A stretch of 64,000 nucleotides of DNA from Artemisia argyi (GCA_030686995.1 JARVZY010002388.1:474501-538500); one strand, 5' to 3'; shown: positions 47,571 through 60,075, counted from the first letter of the stretch. Program-made: numbers and translations. Notes: a model not told the origin generated them from the sequence alone.

Positions 47571-49131
47571 CTAAAACACTTTCCTCTTTCTCATATTCTC
47601 TCTCTATGTACGCAGTACGCCTCTAATATGTTAACAGGTCCTCATCCAAATCCAATAATCCATAACTCCATAACTCCACATCGATCCATAATCCTTTAAT
47701 CGATTCTCTAAATCCACTCATTAAATCCTTTAATCGTTTACTCATACAGGTTTAGTAATCGATCCACTCATTAAATCCTTTATTCTCCAATCCTTTAATC
47801 GATCCTATCTGCCTATCATTAAAAGGTTTAGTAATCGATCCTATCTGCCTATCATTAAATCCTTTATTCTCATTAAATCCTTTGTTCTTTTTATATTTTA
47901 AATCTCTCGTTGGAAAAATTAGAATATTATAAATCTCTCGTTGGAAAAATGCATAAGTTTGTAACTGTCTAGAATTAGAATAACTAGCTTTTAGAAAAAT
48001 GCATAAGTGTTCGGTTGGAAAAATTAGAATATTATGATGTTTAGAATTAGAATATTGCTAGAATATTATAAATCTCTCGTTGGAAAAATGAATGTATTGG
48101 ACTGTTGGTGCTAAATAAACTTAACTGATGCAAAATTTGTAACTGTCGATGTTATGAATATTCTAATTCTATGTTGAGCTTATTTTATCTATTATATGTT
48201 GAGCTTGATGCATAAAGTAACGAATACGCAAAAAATGTACTTAGACACTAGACAACAGTTGCCCCTGTCTGTGGACCACCCACTGACCTTGTACGTTTTA
48301 AGCAGAAAGTAACGAATACGCAAAAACAATCTAGCTCCTATGAAAGGGTCTGCTGTGAAATTTGCATAAAGTTTTTGAATTCTTTGAAGATGTATGAAGG
48401 TAGCATTAGCATAAGCTAGTACACTTTTATATAGACTTGCCTTGGTGATTGATTAATACTATAAAATAAGTATCAACCACATTTTTATTATCAGGTATAC
48501 TAGACTTTCAATAGACATGTTTTTCTATAGAAATTATTGGTATCTAGTGATTTTATTTATAAAAAATGGACTTACATAAATACATATAGAAAGTAACAAA
48601 ACAAATAATGTTAGTTTATGTTCCTGATGAAAGCATCTTCCAATATCACAGATCTAGAAGCAGGAAGGACAATAATGTGACAATAATGTGACTTCTTACT
48701 ATCTGCTGCAATTTCTAAAACACCACACTTATCAGACTATCTGCTTGTTTACAGGAATCAGCCATGGTGCATTGGTGCACCGATAATATGCTCGAGGACG
48801 GGTTTCGCATACGGGTGAAGAGTGAAGACATTATAATTGTTTACTTTTGTTTCGTTATGTATTAGTTATAAGGATTTATTAAGGACTTTTTGTTTCGTTA
48901 TGTATTAGTTAAAAATATTATTAGGAACTCTCGTTAAATTGTGAACTCGTTTTGTTTCATTATGTATTTTTGTTAACAGGTTCCTTATCGTGTAACATGT
49001 TAATTTTCATGTCGTGTTCGTGTTCGAGAAAAGTGACACGATTTTTTATCGTGTCGTGTTCGTGTTCAGGTCATTCGTGTTCGTGTCTTATCGTGTCGTG
49101 TCAGACACGATATGCCAGCTCTAATTGAAAT
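47288..49131. mobile_element. hAT-like non-autonomous element (1828 bp) with perfect 8-bp duplication
   Basis: ATTGAAAT flanks both sides (47288-47295, 49124-49131). Element 47296-49123 has ends TAGAGCTGGCA in inverted orientation. Subterminal zones are full of ACACGACACGACC and TTAACAGGT strings. The interior has a (TA)n tract and AATCCTTTAATCGAT repeats (47690-47890). No transposase frame was seen. The duplication length and TAG..TGGCA ends fit hAT. Confidence 0.85.
47490..47568. repeat. (TA)n microsatellite inside the hAT-like element
   Basis: About 39 TA units. Confidence 0.95.
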
Positions 49132-49240
49132 CACCAAATTTATTGATAAAATGCAGTTAAAAAAACTTTTATTAATACGAGTATAACTTAAGAGTGAACG
49201 TGCTAATTATTTTTATTTTCTAAAGGCAATTTAATCCAAC

Positions 49241-49243
<3 letters not shown>

Positions 49244-49334
<91 letters not shown>
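49244..49334. repeat. (TA)n microsatellite
   Basis: About 45 AT units, 110 bp right of the hAT-like element. Translated it gives meaningless YIYI stretches. Confidence 0.95.
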
Positions 49335-49336
<2 letters not shown>

Positions 49337-49530
49337 AAGATACAAATGAAGCTAAATACAAACTAAATAATAGTACATTAAAAAAAAACACAAAAATAAA
49401 ATAAAACAAATGGACCACCACCAATGCAAGACTTTGGCTATTTGGCAGATCCACTATCACAAGACCATTGGACCCACCAATATTAAGCTACCAACCCATT
49501 TAAATACTACTCAATATGCCAATGTAGACC

Positions 49531-52500
49531 TGATGAGTGTCTAAATACTCATCATTTTATACCAATCTGAGCTGCCAAAACATCCAAAAACGCTCAAATA
49601 TGCATCATAATACTAAAAATATCTTAGAAATGTGTTTTATATGTTTCAAATGCAAAATATGCAAAAACAGATGAAAAATGTACAAAGTTTGCATAATTGG
49701 CAGTTTCAGTCCCTCAAGTTTCATAATTTGGCAAAACTAGTCCCTGGTTATTCTAAAAACATGAAAATGTCACCAAAGATCCTTTTTAATCATAAAGTTA
49801 CATATTTAGTCCTTTGGTGCAAAGTTTCATAAAATTACAAGTTTAGTCCCTGTACTTTGGAAATTGACATAAATGGTCCCTGGGATGTTTAAAACTTTGA
49901 GAAAATCAATTTTGGTCCTTGTATTATTAATCTTTTGCAGAAATGGTCCTTGGTGTGAAGTTTGGAAAAGTTACATAATTGGTCCCTCAACTTTGCAAGT
50001 TTGGCAGAAATAGTCCCTAGGAAATAAAAAATTGGAAAACTATCAAAAGTAACCCTTGTACTATTCATGAATGATCAATATGGTCCTTATGACAACTTTG
50101 GATAAATCCCAAACCCAACCCCTCAACTTTGCACTAATTACATAATTGGTCCTTGTGGTTTCCTAGCTTAACAATACAAACGGACCCTTAAATAAATAAA
50201 CCAAACAACCAAACCACCCACTATCCTAATCCAGTCCATCAGGCCCAACCCTCCTAGCCCAGTCCACCCCTTGGTCAACGCCCAGGTCAAAACACCAATA
50301 CCACCCAGTCACCCCTTTTCCCTCCCAAAATACCACCCCTCACCTCTGCTCCAAAACTACCCTCCACCTGGCCTTCCACCTCAACCCCCCACCTCTCCAC
50401 GCAAACCCTCCACCTCACACATGCCCCCAAACGCATTTAAACCCTTAAAACCCTCCCCACGTTATCTACAATACCCAAAGAGTACTTTGGCGCCAAGTTA
50501 TCATTTAAACGGTGGAGATGAGTCAGACCCAATCCAACGGCTGGGGAATGGTGGGAAAGGTCAAGTGGGTCCCACAAAACTCAGAAAGTGGCTACAAAAG
50601 GGAAAAGAAGTTGTGGTGATGAATTATTAGTTTAATTTTAGTTTAGCTTAATCGTAGGTAGTATAATTTACTCATTCAGTTGTATTTTCAATTAAAAAAG
50701 CTTGTACTCAGTTAATTTCATGTATTTCAATCCTTAATTCAAGTTAATTTCAAGTTTCAGTGGATATCTCAGTTTAATCATTTTCATTAAATTTCAAAAG
50801 TCTCAAAAAGTTGTCTGTTGTTGTTAGTTGTAGTTAAGTCAATTCATAAGCTTATATAAGCTCTGACAAAGCCTTATTAAGTCTTAGAAAACCTTAATTA
50901 TCTATTTAGTTTATAAAAGAAGAAAATACTAAAAATCAAATAAAATAGTTAAAAATAAAAAATCAAGTGAACAAGAAGGTGGAAGCAAGGAGCAGGGTGT
51001 CATTTGGATTGAAAATGGTATTAGAGTCCTATGGGGGACACTAGGTATTCATTTGGTTCATTGGTTCACTGTTCTCAGCTTGCCATAATTTGTAAGGAAT
51101 TCTTAATTTCTTGCTTTATTAGTTTTTATTGTTTTTGTAATATAAATTTAGTTCATATAGTTTTAATTCAGTTCACTAAATCTGTTTTAGTCATAAAATC
51201 AGTAGTTATAGTTTAGAATATAAAAGTTTTAGTGTAAAACCAGTTTTTAAGCGGTGTTTGGATATCTGTGTTACTCAGTGTATGTATGGCTTTCAAAAGT
51301 TGAAATCAGTTCAGACATGTTTGCTTAGGTCCTAGTATCACAAATTAGTCATAAAATTTAGTAGTCATTAGTAAGAAAGTCAAAACTCACCACAAAACTC
51401 ACTAATCTGTCTACTGTGTGGACAGTGAAGCTTCAAACCACTCACATTAGATCATAACTCATATTTTTAGCTTAGGTTAGCTTTATCATAGCTTATTTAA
51501 CTCATAGGATCTAGTGGAAATCCAACAAAGTCAAACTAGCAAAGTTCTATCAAAAGTCAAAATTGCCATTCTCAAATTTTTACAAAACTTCAAGTATTTG
51601 TTGTGAATTTAGTGTTTGCTTTGATGACCTGAAACTTGTTCCTAATCCTAGCCTACCACCTCAACTTAAGTGTCCTAACCTTGTTATAATTTTTTGATTT
51701 TTGTTGTGGGTCCCACAGACCTCCAAAGTAGGTTGCAGGGAAGAAAGCTCCCCTGCACCATCAGACTCAGCCAACACCACCACTTTGGTGGTGATTTGTG
51801 ACCACCTCAGTGGGCCCTACTTGTCAACCTTAGTATATTTGAACCCCCTCCTACCAGGGATCCCCCATTGACCTTTTGTTTGACCTCTAACCCTGTGGAC
51901 CCCACTTAGATTTGCCATTGAACTTTGTCCCCTAAATTTGTCTCAGTCCACAATAAGCAAGTGCTTATTGTGGCTTATTGGCTTATCTTGTGGACCCAAA
52001 GTGATTTTTCCAGCTTAATTAAGTACAAATAACTTATTTGTATCAGACTTATCCAAGGTGGGTCCCACATAAGCTCATTTAAGCTTATTTGCTCATTCAA
52101 TCAACAAAAGTCAACTGTGGTAGCATTAAGCTTCCAGAATGCTTATTAATAAGTTTTAAAATAATTGTTTTTATAAAAGTTGTTTATTTTTAGGTATAAA
52201 TTAGTTTTGTAAAATAAAATTCAAGAAAAACCAACATAAAAATAACTGATAGTTTCTATTTAATACAATTTAATTTTCATTTTCATTTTTAGATTTTTAT
52301 TAAGTAAGTTGTGTTTTTATATTTTTATTAATTTCCTTTTAGGTTAAAGTAATTTTAATAATTTTCTCAGATTTTTATTTTGTAATTTAGTATTTAATAT
52401 AATTAAAAATAGTTTTATTAATAATTAATCAATAAGTAAGTTATAAATAGCATAATTAATTTTTATAAAGCAATACATAGTTTTTATATTTTTTATAGCT

Positions 52501-53252
52501 TTTATAAGTCATAATATAATTTTAGGAATTTTTTCATAATTTTCTAAGTTGATTTAGTATTATTAGTAATTCAAAATAGTTTAATTAGTTTAATTAATAT
52601 AAATAGTTTTTAATTAATAGAAAATCTATAAAAAGACAAAAACATTTATTTTTATTTTTTATACTTTCTTCAAGTTCATTTTAAGTTTTAGAAATTATTT
52701 TTACAAGTTTTTAGTTTAATTTGTAATAGTTATCATTTTTAGTTTGATTTAAATTAGTTTTAATTAAATAGTTAAATAGTTTTTAATTAAACAATTAATA
52801 ATAAATAAAGAAAATAATCAAAAAAATAATTTTCTTTTTAATTTAATTTTCTTTTAAGTTTAAGTTTATAGAATTTTCATTTTTAACCCTTGTAGTTTAT
52901 TTTTCTTAAAACTCACCTTTTTCTCAGTACGCAGTCGCGTCTGATTTTTAATATAGTTTACGTTTATACGTTTTAGATATCTAGGCTTCACATAATCGTT
53001 CTAATAGTTTACCTGAGTTAGTTTAAGTTATAAAACCCTAGTGTAATCACACACACACACACTTTTATACATTTCCTATTCACATTCACTCGATCACAGA
53101 TTCGTTTTTAATATCATCACAACCTCGTTGGGACATTAAGACCCGGGGAAACACTGTATTCCACGGAAACATTTGCCTTAGATGTTTGACTATTACGGTT
53201 GACCATTCACAAGTGGTTGACTAATAATCGTCTGACCGTTTGAGGCGAATCA
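49531..53252 (+). repeat. 5' LTR (3722 bp)
   Basis: It starts TGATGAGTGTCTAAATACTC, a perfect short palindrome region (GATGAGTnnnnnnnnnACTCATC), and ends GAGGCGAATCA. Between 49690 and 50160 it has a degenerate periodic motif (GGTCCCT...CTTTG..AAATT). A proline-rich frame at 50271-50630 is shared with the 3' LTR but looks non-coding. The segment at about 52230-52668 is absent from the 3' LTR. Confidence 0.92.
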
Positions 53253-53257
53253 AAATT

Positions 53258-53275
53258 TGGCGCCGCTGCTGGGGA
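53258..53275 (+). other. Primer binding site, tRNA-Asp type
   Basis: TGGCGCCGCTGCTGGGGA lies five bases after the LTR end. It resembles TGGCGCCGTTGCCGGGGA with two changes. Confidence 0.82.
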
Positions 53276-53513
53276 GGTTGTGCGCTTATAATAAACGATT
53301 TTGCGTATTAGTGAACCTGAATACACATCTTTTGTATATTTACCATCCTTGTCCATATTTTCATCAAAAACAAAAATCCAAAAATATTTTCTTTCTTATT
53401 TTTATAATATATTTATCTAAAAACCACAAAAATATCCATCTTTTCCCTCTTACCCTTTTTTGATTCTTTAGCTCTTTACCCTCTATCCATTTAATTCTAA
53501 CTTCTATATTCTT

Positions 53514-55805
53514 ATGGCATCTATCGAACCCGAATTCTTATTCACGCTTGAAAAACTTCAAACCTTGTCTAAGATGTCTAGAATTCGTGTTGATTATGAT
53601 GGACCATCGATTCATATTCCCTCTCCAGTGAGGGAAATGGAACGAGAAACCGGGGTGACAAAGGACCCTGTACTTTCCTCTGACTATGGAAGTGCTAAAT
53701 ACGTCCAACCTACGGTTGTCCAAGAATCTAAGCTAACAATTGATCCTAACCTTTCACGGTTTACGGTTAAAAGTTTGTCAAGCAAACGTACAGAGCTTAG
53801 GGCAGTGACTGAAAAGAACGATTTGCCTAATCTTCACATTTATCAAAAACAAAAACCAGAGACCATAACGAAAGTGGTGGAAATTCCTAGCTCTCAGAGC
53901 ACACCACTTGTCCCACCTCCAGATTTTGTTCCTTGTGTCGGTTGTGGTGAGCCGCTTTTTGGTTTTCCATGTCGTTGGTGTACATGTGAACAATGTGGTA
54001 ATGATATTCGAGACGGGAGTTGTTTGTTTTGTGGATCAAGTAATTCATTTGCTTATGATCCTAATCAAAGCTCATTCAACGACTCCTCAAATTTTTCCAA
54101 CTACCCATCATATTCATACGAGCAAGAATCATATTATCCAAATCTCAATGATGCTTCGTATCAAAATACACCAAGCCAGACTCAACAGTTTTACTGTTGT
54201 GAGTACTGTGGAGGTCCACACTTTAGCTCTGATTGTCAAACAAGGAATCCATTTCCTTGTAACAATTACGACTATTCGTTTCAAGACCCACCTCCACAGT
54301 ACCAAATAAACCAAGCAACTCCTCAAAACCAGCAAGACCCTTGTCTAGAGGTTCTTGAGAAACTCAAAGATCTTAAGGAGGAGTTGGCTAATATTTCGCT
54401 TCGCCATGATCCAAGTTCTTCTTATGTATATTGTGGGGGTCCTCATAATGATGATCAATGTCAACCTTCCGGTTTTGACACATCCACACCCCCACAATTT
54501 CCACTCATTCAAAATTCTCGTGATAAATCTATCGCAGAATTACTTGCTGAAGAACGAGATTATGGGAAAAGCATGGAAGATTTAATTGCTGAGCAAAGAG
54601 TAGCCAAAATACGTGCCAATATTTGCTATGCTGCTTTTTATGATGACGATGATGACAGTGATGATGATGATAACATTGTTATCATTCAAAAAGATTCATC
54701 GAGTTCATCAGTTGAGACTTCTTCTATGGAAATACAGGGAGAAAAGAATATAACTGAATCACCAGCAGTAGAAATAATGGAACTTGTAGAATCCATTACT
54801 GCTAGTCCTTCTCAACTCCCTGAGTCTACTATTATCATATCCGAGGTTCCCACTCACTCTCTGAGCATGGGGGACGAGCATCTTGACACAATTCCTGCAA
54901 AGGAATCTGACGAATTCATAAAGTATAGTGTTGAGAACCTTGTCCCAATCCCAAGAGAGTCACAGGGAATTCTTGATCATATGTGTGATATTCCTACTTC
55001 CCCTGATAATCCAAATAATCAAATTAAGAATGTCTCTAATTCCAGTAATGATTGTATATCTTATGGAGACATTGAGTATGTTGAGGCATCACTGCCTCAG
55101 TCTGATGTTGATCCTCTTCTTGAGGATTTCACAGAGGAACTCACTCACATCATTCCACTTCTATCTGGAAGTAATGATGATAATCTTGATTTTGAAGCCG
55201 ATATGGGAGAAACTGAAAATCTTTTAAACTCTAATCCCAACATCGAGCTTTGTACTTCACATGCTGATGAAAATTCTTTATCTTCTGGAGACATCAGTCA
55301 TGTGAAAGGATTACCTTCTGAGCTAGTTAGCTTAGAAAGAGAGAATGATAATCACATTGTTCCTGAAGCATTCAAAACTACTATCACCAATCCTCTATTT
55401 GAATTCGATTCCGAATTCACTTTAATTTCTGATAATCCACTCTTTGATATTCAGAATGAGGATTGTGATGAGTTCACAACGGAACATGAGTTCACGGATT
55501 TACATCTTGTGAATGACTCTCTTTACGAGGAGTTCTCCTTTGAACTCACTCATATCATATCTCCACCGGAGTATGATAACTTTTATTTTGATCTAGACAT
55601 ACCCATAATATGTCTTGATCAAACGAGCTTAAAAGAGGAGATTCATGAAAAAATGAATTCTCCTATTGAAGATGAGGAGTTAATCATGATTTTCATCATG
55701 ACTTTCTTTCTTTTCTTCATATATCCCGTGGCTTATCCTGTTCTTCACTCTTTCGGAAGTGAGGATATAATCTTTGACCCTGGCATTCTCATTTATAAAT
55801 TATGA
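53514..55805 (+). CDS. 763-residue Cys-rich, acidic retroelement protein of unknown function
   Basis: The only large gene of this element, intact from MASIEPEFLF to a TGA (stop) at 55803-55805. Cys modules in order: CVGCGEPLFGFPCRWC with CEQCGND and CLFC (residues 141-173), CCEYCGGPHFSSDC (228-241) and YCGGPHNDDQC (306-316). The second and third look like degenerate CCHC knuckles (C-x2-C-x3/4-H-x4-C), the third lacking the first Cys. Next come a short helix-prone LEVLEKLKDLKEELANI (278-294), an Asp run (about 375-386), a long acidic low-complexity middle and a hydrophobic C-terminus (IFIMTFFLFFIYPVAYPVL) followed by GSEDIIFDPG. I recognise related proteins from other Asteraceae genomes. A gag-like RNA-binding role is plausible from position and knuckles, but no gag capsid domain can be named. 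The start is the first Met about 240 bp past the primer site. Confidence 0.85.
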   Translation: MASIEPEFLFTLEKLQTLSKMSRIRVDYDGPSIHIPSPVREMERETGVTKDPVLSSDYGSAKYVQPTVVQESKLTIDPNLSRFTVKSLSSKRTELRAVTEKNDLPNLHIYQKQKPETITKVVEIPSSQSTPLVPPPDFVPCVGCGEPLFGFPCRWCTCEQCGNDIRDGSCLFCGSSNSFAYDPNQSSFNDSSNFSNYPSYSYEQESYYPNLNDASYQNTPSQTQQFYCCEYCGGPHFSSDCQTRNPFPCNNYDYSFQDPPPQYQINQATPQNQQDPCLEVLEKLKDLKEELANISLRHDPSSSYVYCGGPHNDDQCQPSGFDTSTPPQFPLIQNSRDKSIAELLAEERDYGKSMEDLIAEQRVAKIRANICYAAFYDDDDDSDDDDNIVIIQKDSSSSSVETSSMEIQGEKNITESPAVEIMELVESITASPSQLPESTIIISEVPTHSLSMGDEHLDTIPAKESDEFIKYSVENLVPIPRESQGILDHMCDIPTSPDNPNNQIKNVSNSSNDCISYGDIEYVEASLPQSDVDPLLEDFTEELTHIIPLLSGSNDDNLDFEADMGETENLLNSNPNIELCTSHADENSLSSGDISHVKGLPSELVSLERENDNHIVPEAFKTTITNPLFEFDSEFTLISDNPLFDIQNEDCDEFTTEHEFTDLHLVNDSLYEEFSFELTHIISPPEYDNFYFDLDIPIICLDQTSLKEEIHEKMNSPIEDEELIMIFIMTFFLFFIYPVAYPVLHSFGSEDIIFDPGILIYKL

Positions 55806-56046
55806 GCCGGGTACTTATCTCATCGGTGTGGAACTTTCACGTACTTCAAATGTTTATCCAAACGTCTTGAATGAAAGTCCGATTGAGATTGTCTCTTCCA
55901 CTTACTTCCCCATGGACAAATGAATTCGGGGTCGAGTCAAGTTAGCGACTTGGTAATCAAAAACAGTAGCATGTATATAGGGTTTTCACCCGTGTGTACC
56001 ACCCTAGTGTGGGGGAGATACCCCACATGTTGTATATATATATATC

Positions 56047-56098
<52 letters not shown>

Positions 56099-56770
56099 TG
56101 TGTACATAAACTTAAATAAAGGCTATGGAATATTTTCTTCTTACGTTCTAAGTGTTGGTTTTACACCCGGTACTTTGAATATTGAGGACAATATTCAGTT
56201 CTAAGTGTGGGGGGAGATTCGTTATTCTAAGGAATTTAAACACGTGTTCCATCAAGAACCCCCATTTTAGCCAAAATTTTAAAATTTTTTCTCACTTAGA
56301 ACGCGATAAATGGTTATCAGTCCGCCATGTCTAACCCACATAAGGATTGGCTAATCCAGGAGCAAACGGCTCTTGGTAAAGATATCTCAAAACCGTTGAT
56401 AGCTTGCAATTTGCCAAATATTGTATGGTTCCTCAACTCCCCATATCCCATAAAGCGAGTGAGTTGGCTAGCCCGCAAGATTATGGCTTGTGGTAAAGGC
56501 CGTGGAAAAACCATAATTGGTAATCAGCTCACCAAGATGTTGACTATTCCATCAAGAGTTGGCTAGTCCAGAAGTAAACGGCTTTTGGTAAAGACAAATC
56601 AAATCCGTTGACAGCTGGTGATTTGCTCAAAATCACACGGTTATCAGGTGTACCACAGTTCTTACATCTGGCTACTCCAGAAGTGATGGCTTTTGGTAAA
56701 GAGTTTTTGAAATCCATTAAGTTTTTCTCAAAAGATTGCTAGGGACTAGCAATAGTTTAGTGTGGGGGAT
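55806..56770 (+). other. 3' internal region: A run, tandem repeats, polypurine tract
   Basis: A 47-base A run lies at 56049-56095. From about 56343 to 56735 a degenerate unit of about 105 bp recurs four times, each with GGCTA.TCC.G(A)AG, ACGGC/ATGGC and TTGGTAAAG. AGTGTGGGGGAT at 56759-56770 is the polypurine tract. A second GTGTGGGGGGAGA occurs at 56205-56217 and GTGTGGGGGAGA at 56008-56019, so there may be more than one priming tract. Confidence 0.75.
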
Positions 56771-59700
56771 TGATGAGTGTCTAAATACTCATCATTTTAT
56801 ACCAATCTGAGCTGCCAAAACATCCAAAAACACTCAAATATGCATCATAATACTAAAAATATCTTAGAAGTGTGTTTTATATGTTTCAAATGCAAAATAT
56901 GCAAAAACAGATATGAAAAATGTACAAAGTTTGCATAATTGGCAGTTTCAGTCCCTCAAGTTTTATAAATTGGCAAAACTAGTCCCTGGTTATTCTAAAA
57001 ACATGAAAATGTCACCAAAGGTCCTTTTTAATCATAAAGTTACATATTTAGTCCTTTGGTGCAAAGTTTCATAAAATTACAAGTTTAGTCCCTGTACTTT
57101 AGAAATTGACATAAATGGTCCCTGGGATGTTTAAAACTTTGAGAAAATCAATTTTGGTCCTTGTATTATTAATCTTTTGCAGGAATGGTCCTTGGTGTGA
57201 AGTTTGGAAAAGTTACATAATTGGTCCCTCAACTTTGCAAGTTTGACAGAAATAGTCCCTAGGAAATAAAAAATTGGAAAACTATCAAAAGTAACCCTTG
57301 TACTATTCATGAATGATCAATATGGTCCTTATGACAACTTTGGATAAATCCCAAACCCAGCCCCTCAACTTTGCACTAATTACATAATTGGTCCTTGTGG
57401 TTTCCTAGCTTAACAATACAAACGGACCCTTAAATAAATAAACCAAACAACCAAACCACCCACTATCCTAATCCAGTCCATTAGGCCCAACCCTCCTAGC
57501 CCAGTCCACCCCTTGGTCAACGCCCAGGTCAAAACACCAATACCACCCAGTCACCCCTTTTCCCTCCCAAAATACCACCCCTCACCTCTGCTCCAAAACC
57601 ACCCTCCACCTGGCCTTCCACCTCAACCCCCCACCTCTCCACGTAAACCCTCCACCTCACACATGCCCCCAAACGCATTTAAACCCTTAAAACCCTCCCC
57701 ACGTTATCTACAGTACCCAAAGAGTACTTTGGCGCCAAGTTATCATTTAAACGGTGGAGATGAGTCAGACCCAATCCAACGGCTGGGGAATGGTGGGAAA
57801 GGTCAAGTGGGTCCCACAAAACTCAGAAAGTGGCTACAAAAGGGAAAAGAAGTTGTGGTGATGAATTATTAGTTTAATTTTAGTTTAGCTTAATCGTAGG
57901 TAGTATAATTTACTCATTCAGTTGTATTTTCAATTAAAAAAGCTTGTACTCAGTTAATTTCATGTATTTCAATCCTTAATTCAAGTTAATTTCAAGTTTC
58001 AGTGGATATCTCAGTTTAATCATTTTCATTAAATTTCAAAAGTCTCAAAAAGTTGTCTGTTGTTGTTAGTTGTAGTTAAGTCAATTCATAAGCTTATATA
58101 AGCTCTGACAAAGCCTTATTAAGTCTTAGAAAACCTTAATTATCTGTTTAGTTTATAAAAGAAGAAAATACTAAAAATCAAATAAAATAGTGAAAAATAA
58201 AAAATCAAGTGAACAAGAAGGTGGAAGCAAGGAGCAGGGTGTCATTTGGATTGAAAATGGTATTAGAGTCCTATGGGGGACACTAGGTATTCATTTGGTT
58301 CATTGGTTCATTGGTTCATTGTTCTCAGCTTGCCATAATTTGTAAGGAATTCTTAATTTCTTGCTTTATTAGTTTTTATTGTTTTTGTAATATAAATTTA
58401 GTTCATATAGTTTTAATTCAGTTCACTAAATCTGTTTTAGTCATAAAATCAGTAGTTATAGTTTAGAATATAAAAGTTTTAGTGTAAAACCAGTTTTTAA
58501 GGGGTGTTTGGATATCTGTGTTACTCAGTGTATGTATGGCTTTCAAAAGTTGAAATCAGTTCAGACATGTTTGCTTAGGTCCTAGTATCACAAATTAGTC
58601 ATAAAATTTAGTAGTCATTAGTAAGAAAGTCAAAACTCACCACAAAACTCACTAATCTGTCTACTGTGTGGACAGTGAAGCTTCAAACCACTCACATTAG
58701 ATCATAACTCACATTTTTAGCTTAGGTTAGCTTTATCATATCTTATTTAACTCATAGGATCTAGTGGAAATCCAACAAAGTCAAACTAGCAAAGTTCTAT
58801 CAAAAGTCAAAATTGCCATTCTCAGATTTTTACAAAACTTCAAGTATTTGTTGTGAATTTAGTGTTTGCTTTGATGACCTGAAACTTGTTCCTAATCCTA
58901 GCCTACCACCTCAACTTAAGTGTCCTAACCTTGTTATAATTTTTTGATTTTTGTTGTGGGTCCCACAGACCTCCAAAGTAGGTTGCAGGGAAGAAAGCTC
59001 CCCTGCACCATCAGACTCAGCCAACACCACCACTTTGGTGGTGATTTGTGACCACCTCAGTGGGCCCTACTTGTCAACCTTAGTATATTTGAACCCCCTC
59101 CTACCAGGGATCCCCCATTGACCTTTTGTTTGACCTCTAACCCTGTGGACCCCACTTAGATTTGCCATTGAACTTTGTCCCCTAAATTTGTCTCAGTCCA
59201 CAATAAGCAAGTGCTTATTGTGGCTTATTGGCTTATCTTGCGGACCCAAAGTGATTTTTCCAGCTTAATTAAGTACAAATAACTTATTTGTATCAGACTT
59301 ATCCAAGGTGGGTCCCACATAAGCTCATTTGAGCTTATTTGCTCATTCAGTCAACAAAAGTCAACTGTGGTAGCATTAAGCTTCCACAGTGCTTATTAAT
59401 AAGTTTTAAAATAATTGTTTTTATAAAAGTTGTTTATTTTTAGGTATAAATTAGTTTTGTAAAAGAAAATTCAAGAAAAACCAAGTTTTCAGTTTCTTCA
59501 GGTTCATTTTAAGTTTTAGAAATTATTTTTACAAGTTTTTAGTTTAATTTGTAATAGTTATCATTTTTAGTTTGATTTAAATTAGTTTTAATTAAATAGT
59601 TTTTAATTAAACAATTAATAATAAATAAAGAAAATAATCTAAAAAATAATTTTCTTTTTAATTTAATTTTATTTTAAGTTTAAGTTTATAGAATTTTCAT

Positions 59701-60070
59701 TTTTAACCCTTGTAGTTTATTTTTCTTAAAACTCACCTTTTTCTCAGTACGCAGTTGCGTCTGATTTTTAATATAGTTTACGTTTATACGTTTTAGATAT
59801 CTAGGCTTCACATAATCATTCTAATAGTTTACCTGAGTTATTTTAAGTTATAAAACCCTAGTGTAATCACACACACACACTTTTATACATTTCCTGTTCA
59901 CATTCACTCGATCACAGATTCGTTTTTAATATCATCACAACCTCGTTGGGACATTACGACCCGGGGAGACACTGTATTCCACGGAAGCATTTGCCTTAAA
60001 CGTTTGACTTTTACGGTTGACCATTCACAAATGGTTGACTAATAATCGTCTGACCGTTTGAGGCGAATCA
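56771..60070 (+). repeat. 3' LTR (3300 bp)
   Basis: Near-identical to 49531-53252 except for a roughly 420-bp deletion around 59484 (joining CAAGAAAAACCAA to a CTTCAGGTTCATT segment). Small differences include an extra TTGGTTCA repeat near 58310. Confidence 0.92.
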
Positions 60071-60075
60071 AGACC

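Larger units (their letters stand above)
49526..60075 (+). mobile_element. Complete LTR retrotransposon lacking pol, one large ORF (10.5 kb)
   Basis: Target duplication AGACC lies at 49526-49530 and 60071-60075. LTRs are 49531-53252 and 56771-60070. Order: 5' LTR, tRNA-Asp-type primer site, 763-residue ORF, 3' noncoding region with tandem repeats, polypurine tract GTGTGGGGGAT, 3' LTR. No protease, RT, RNase H or integrase is present. High LTR identity by eye points to a recent insertion. It must use proteins from another element; the Asp-type primer suggests an Athila-like partner. Confidence 0.92.

Noticed and set aside
49203..49460. Frame with a long YIYI stretch (also at 62701-62901 and 63614-63845)
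   Set aside because: Translation of (TA)n microsatellites.
50271..50630. Proline-rich 119-residue frame in the 5' LTR, repeated at 57513-57872
   Set aside because: Identical context in both LTRs explains the conservation. There is no recognisable domain, and the frame lies in LTR sequence with C-rich composition.
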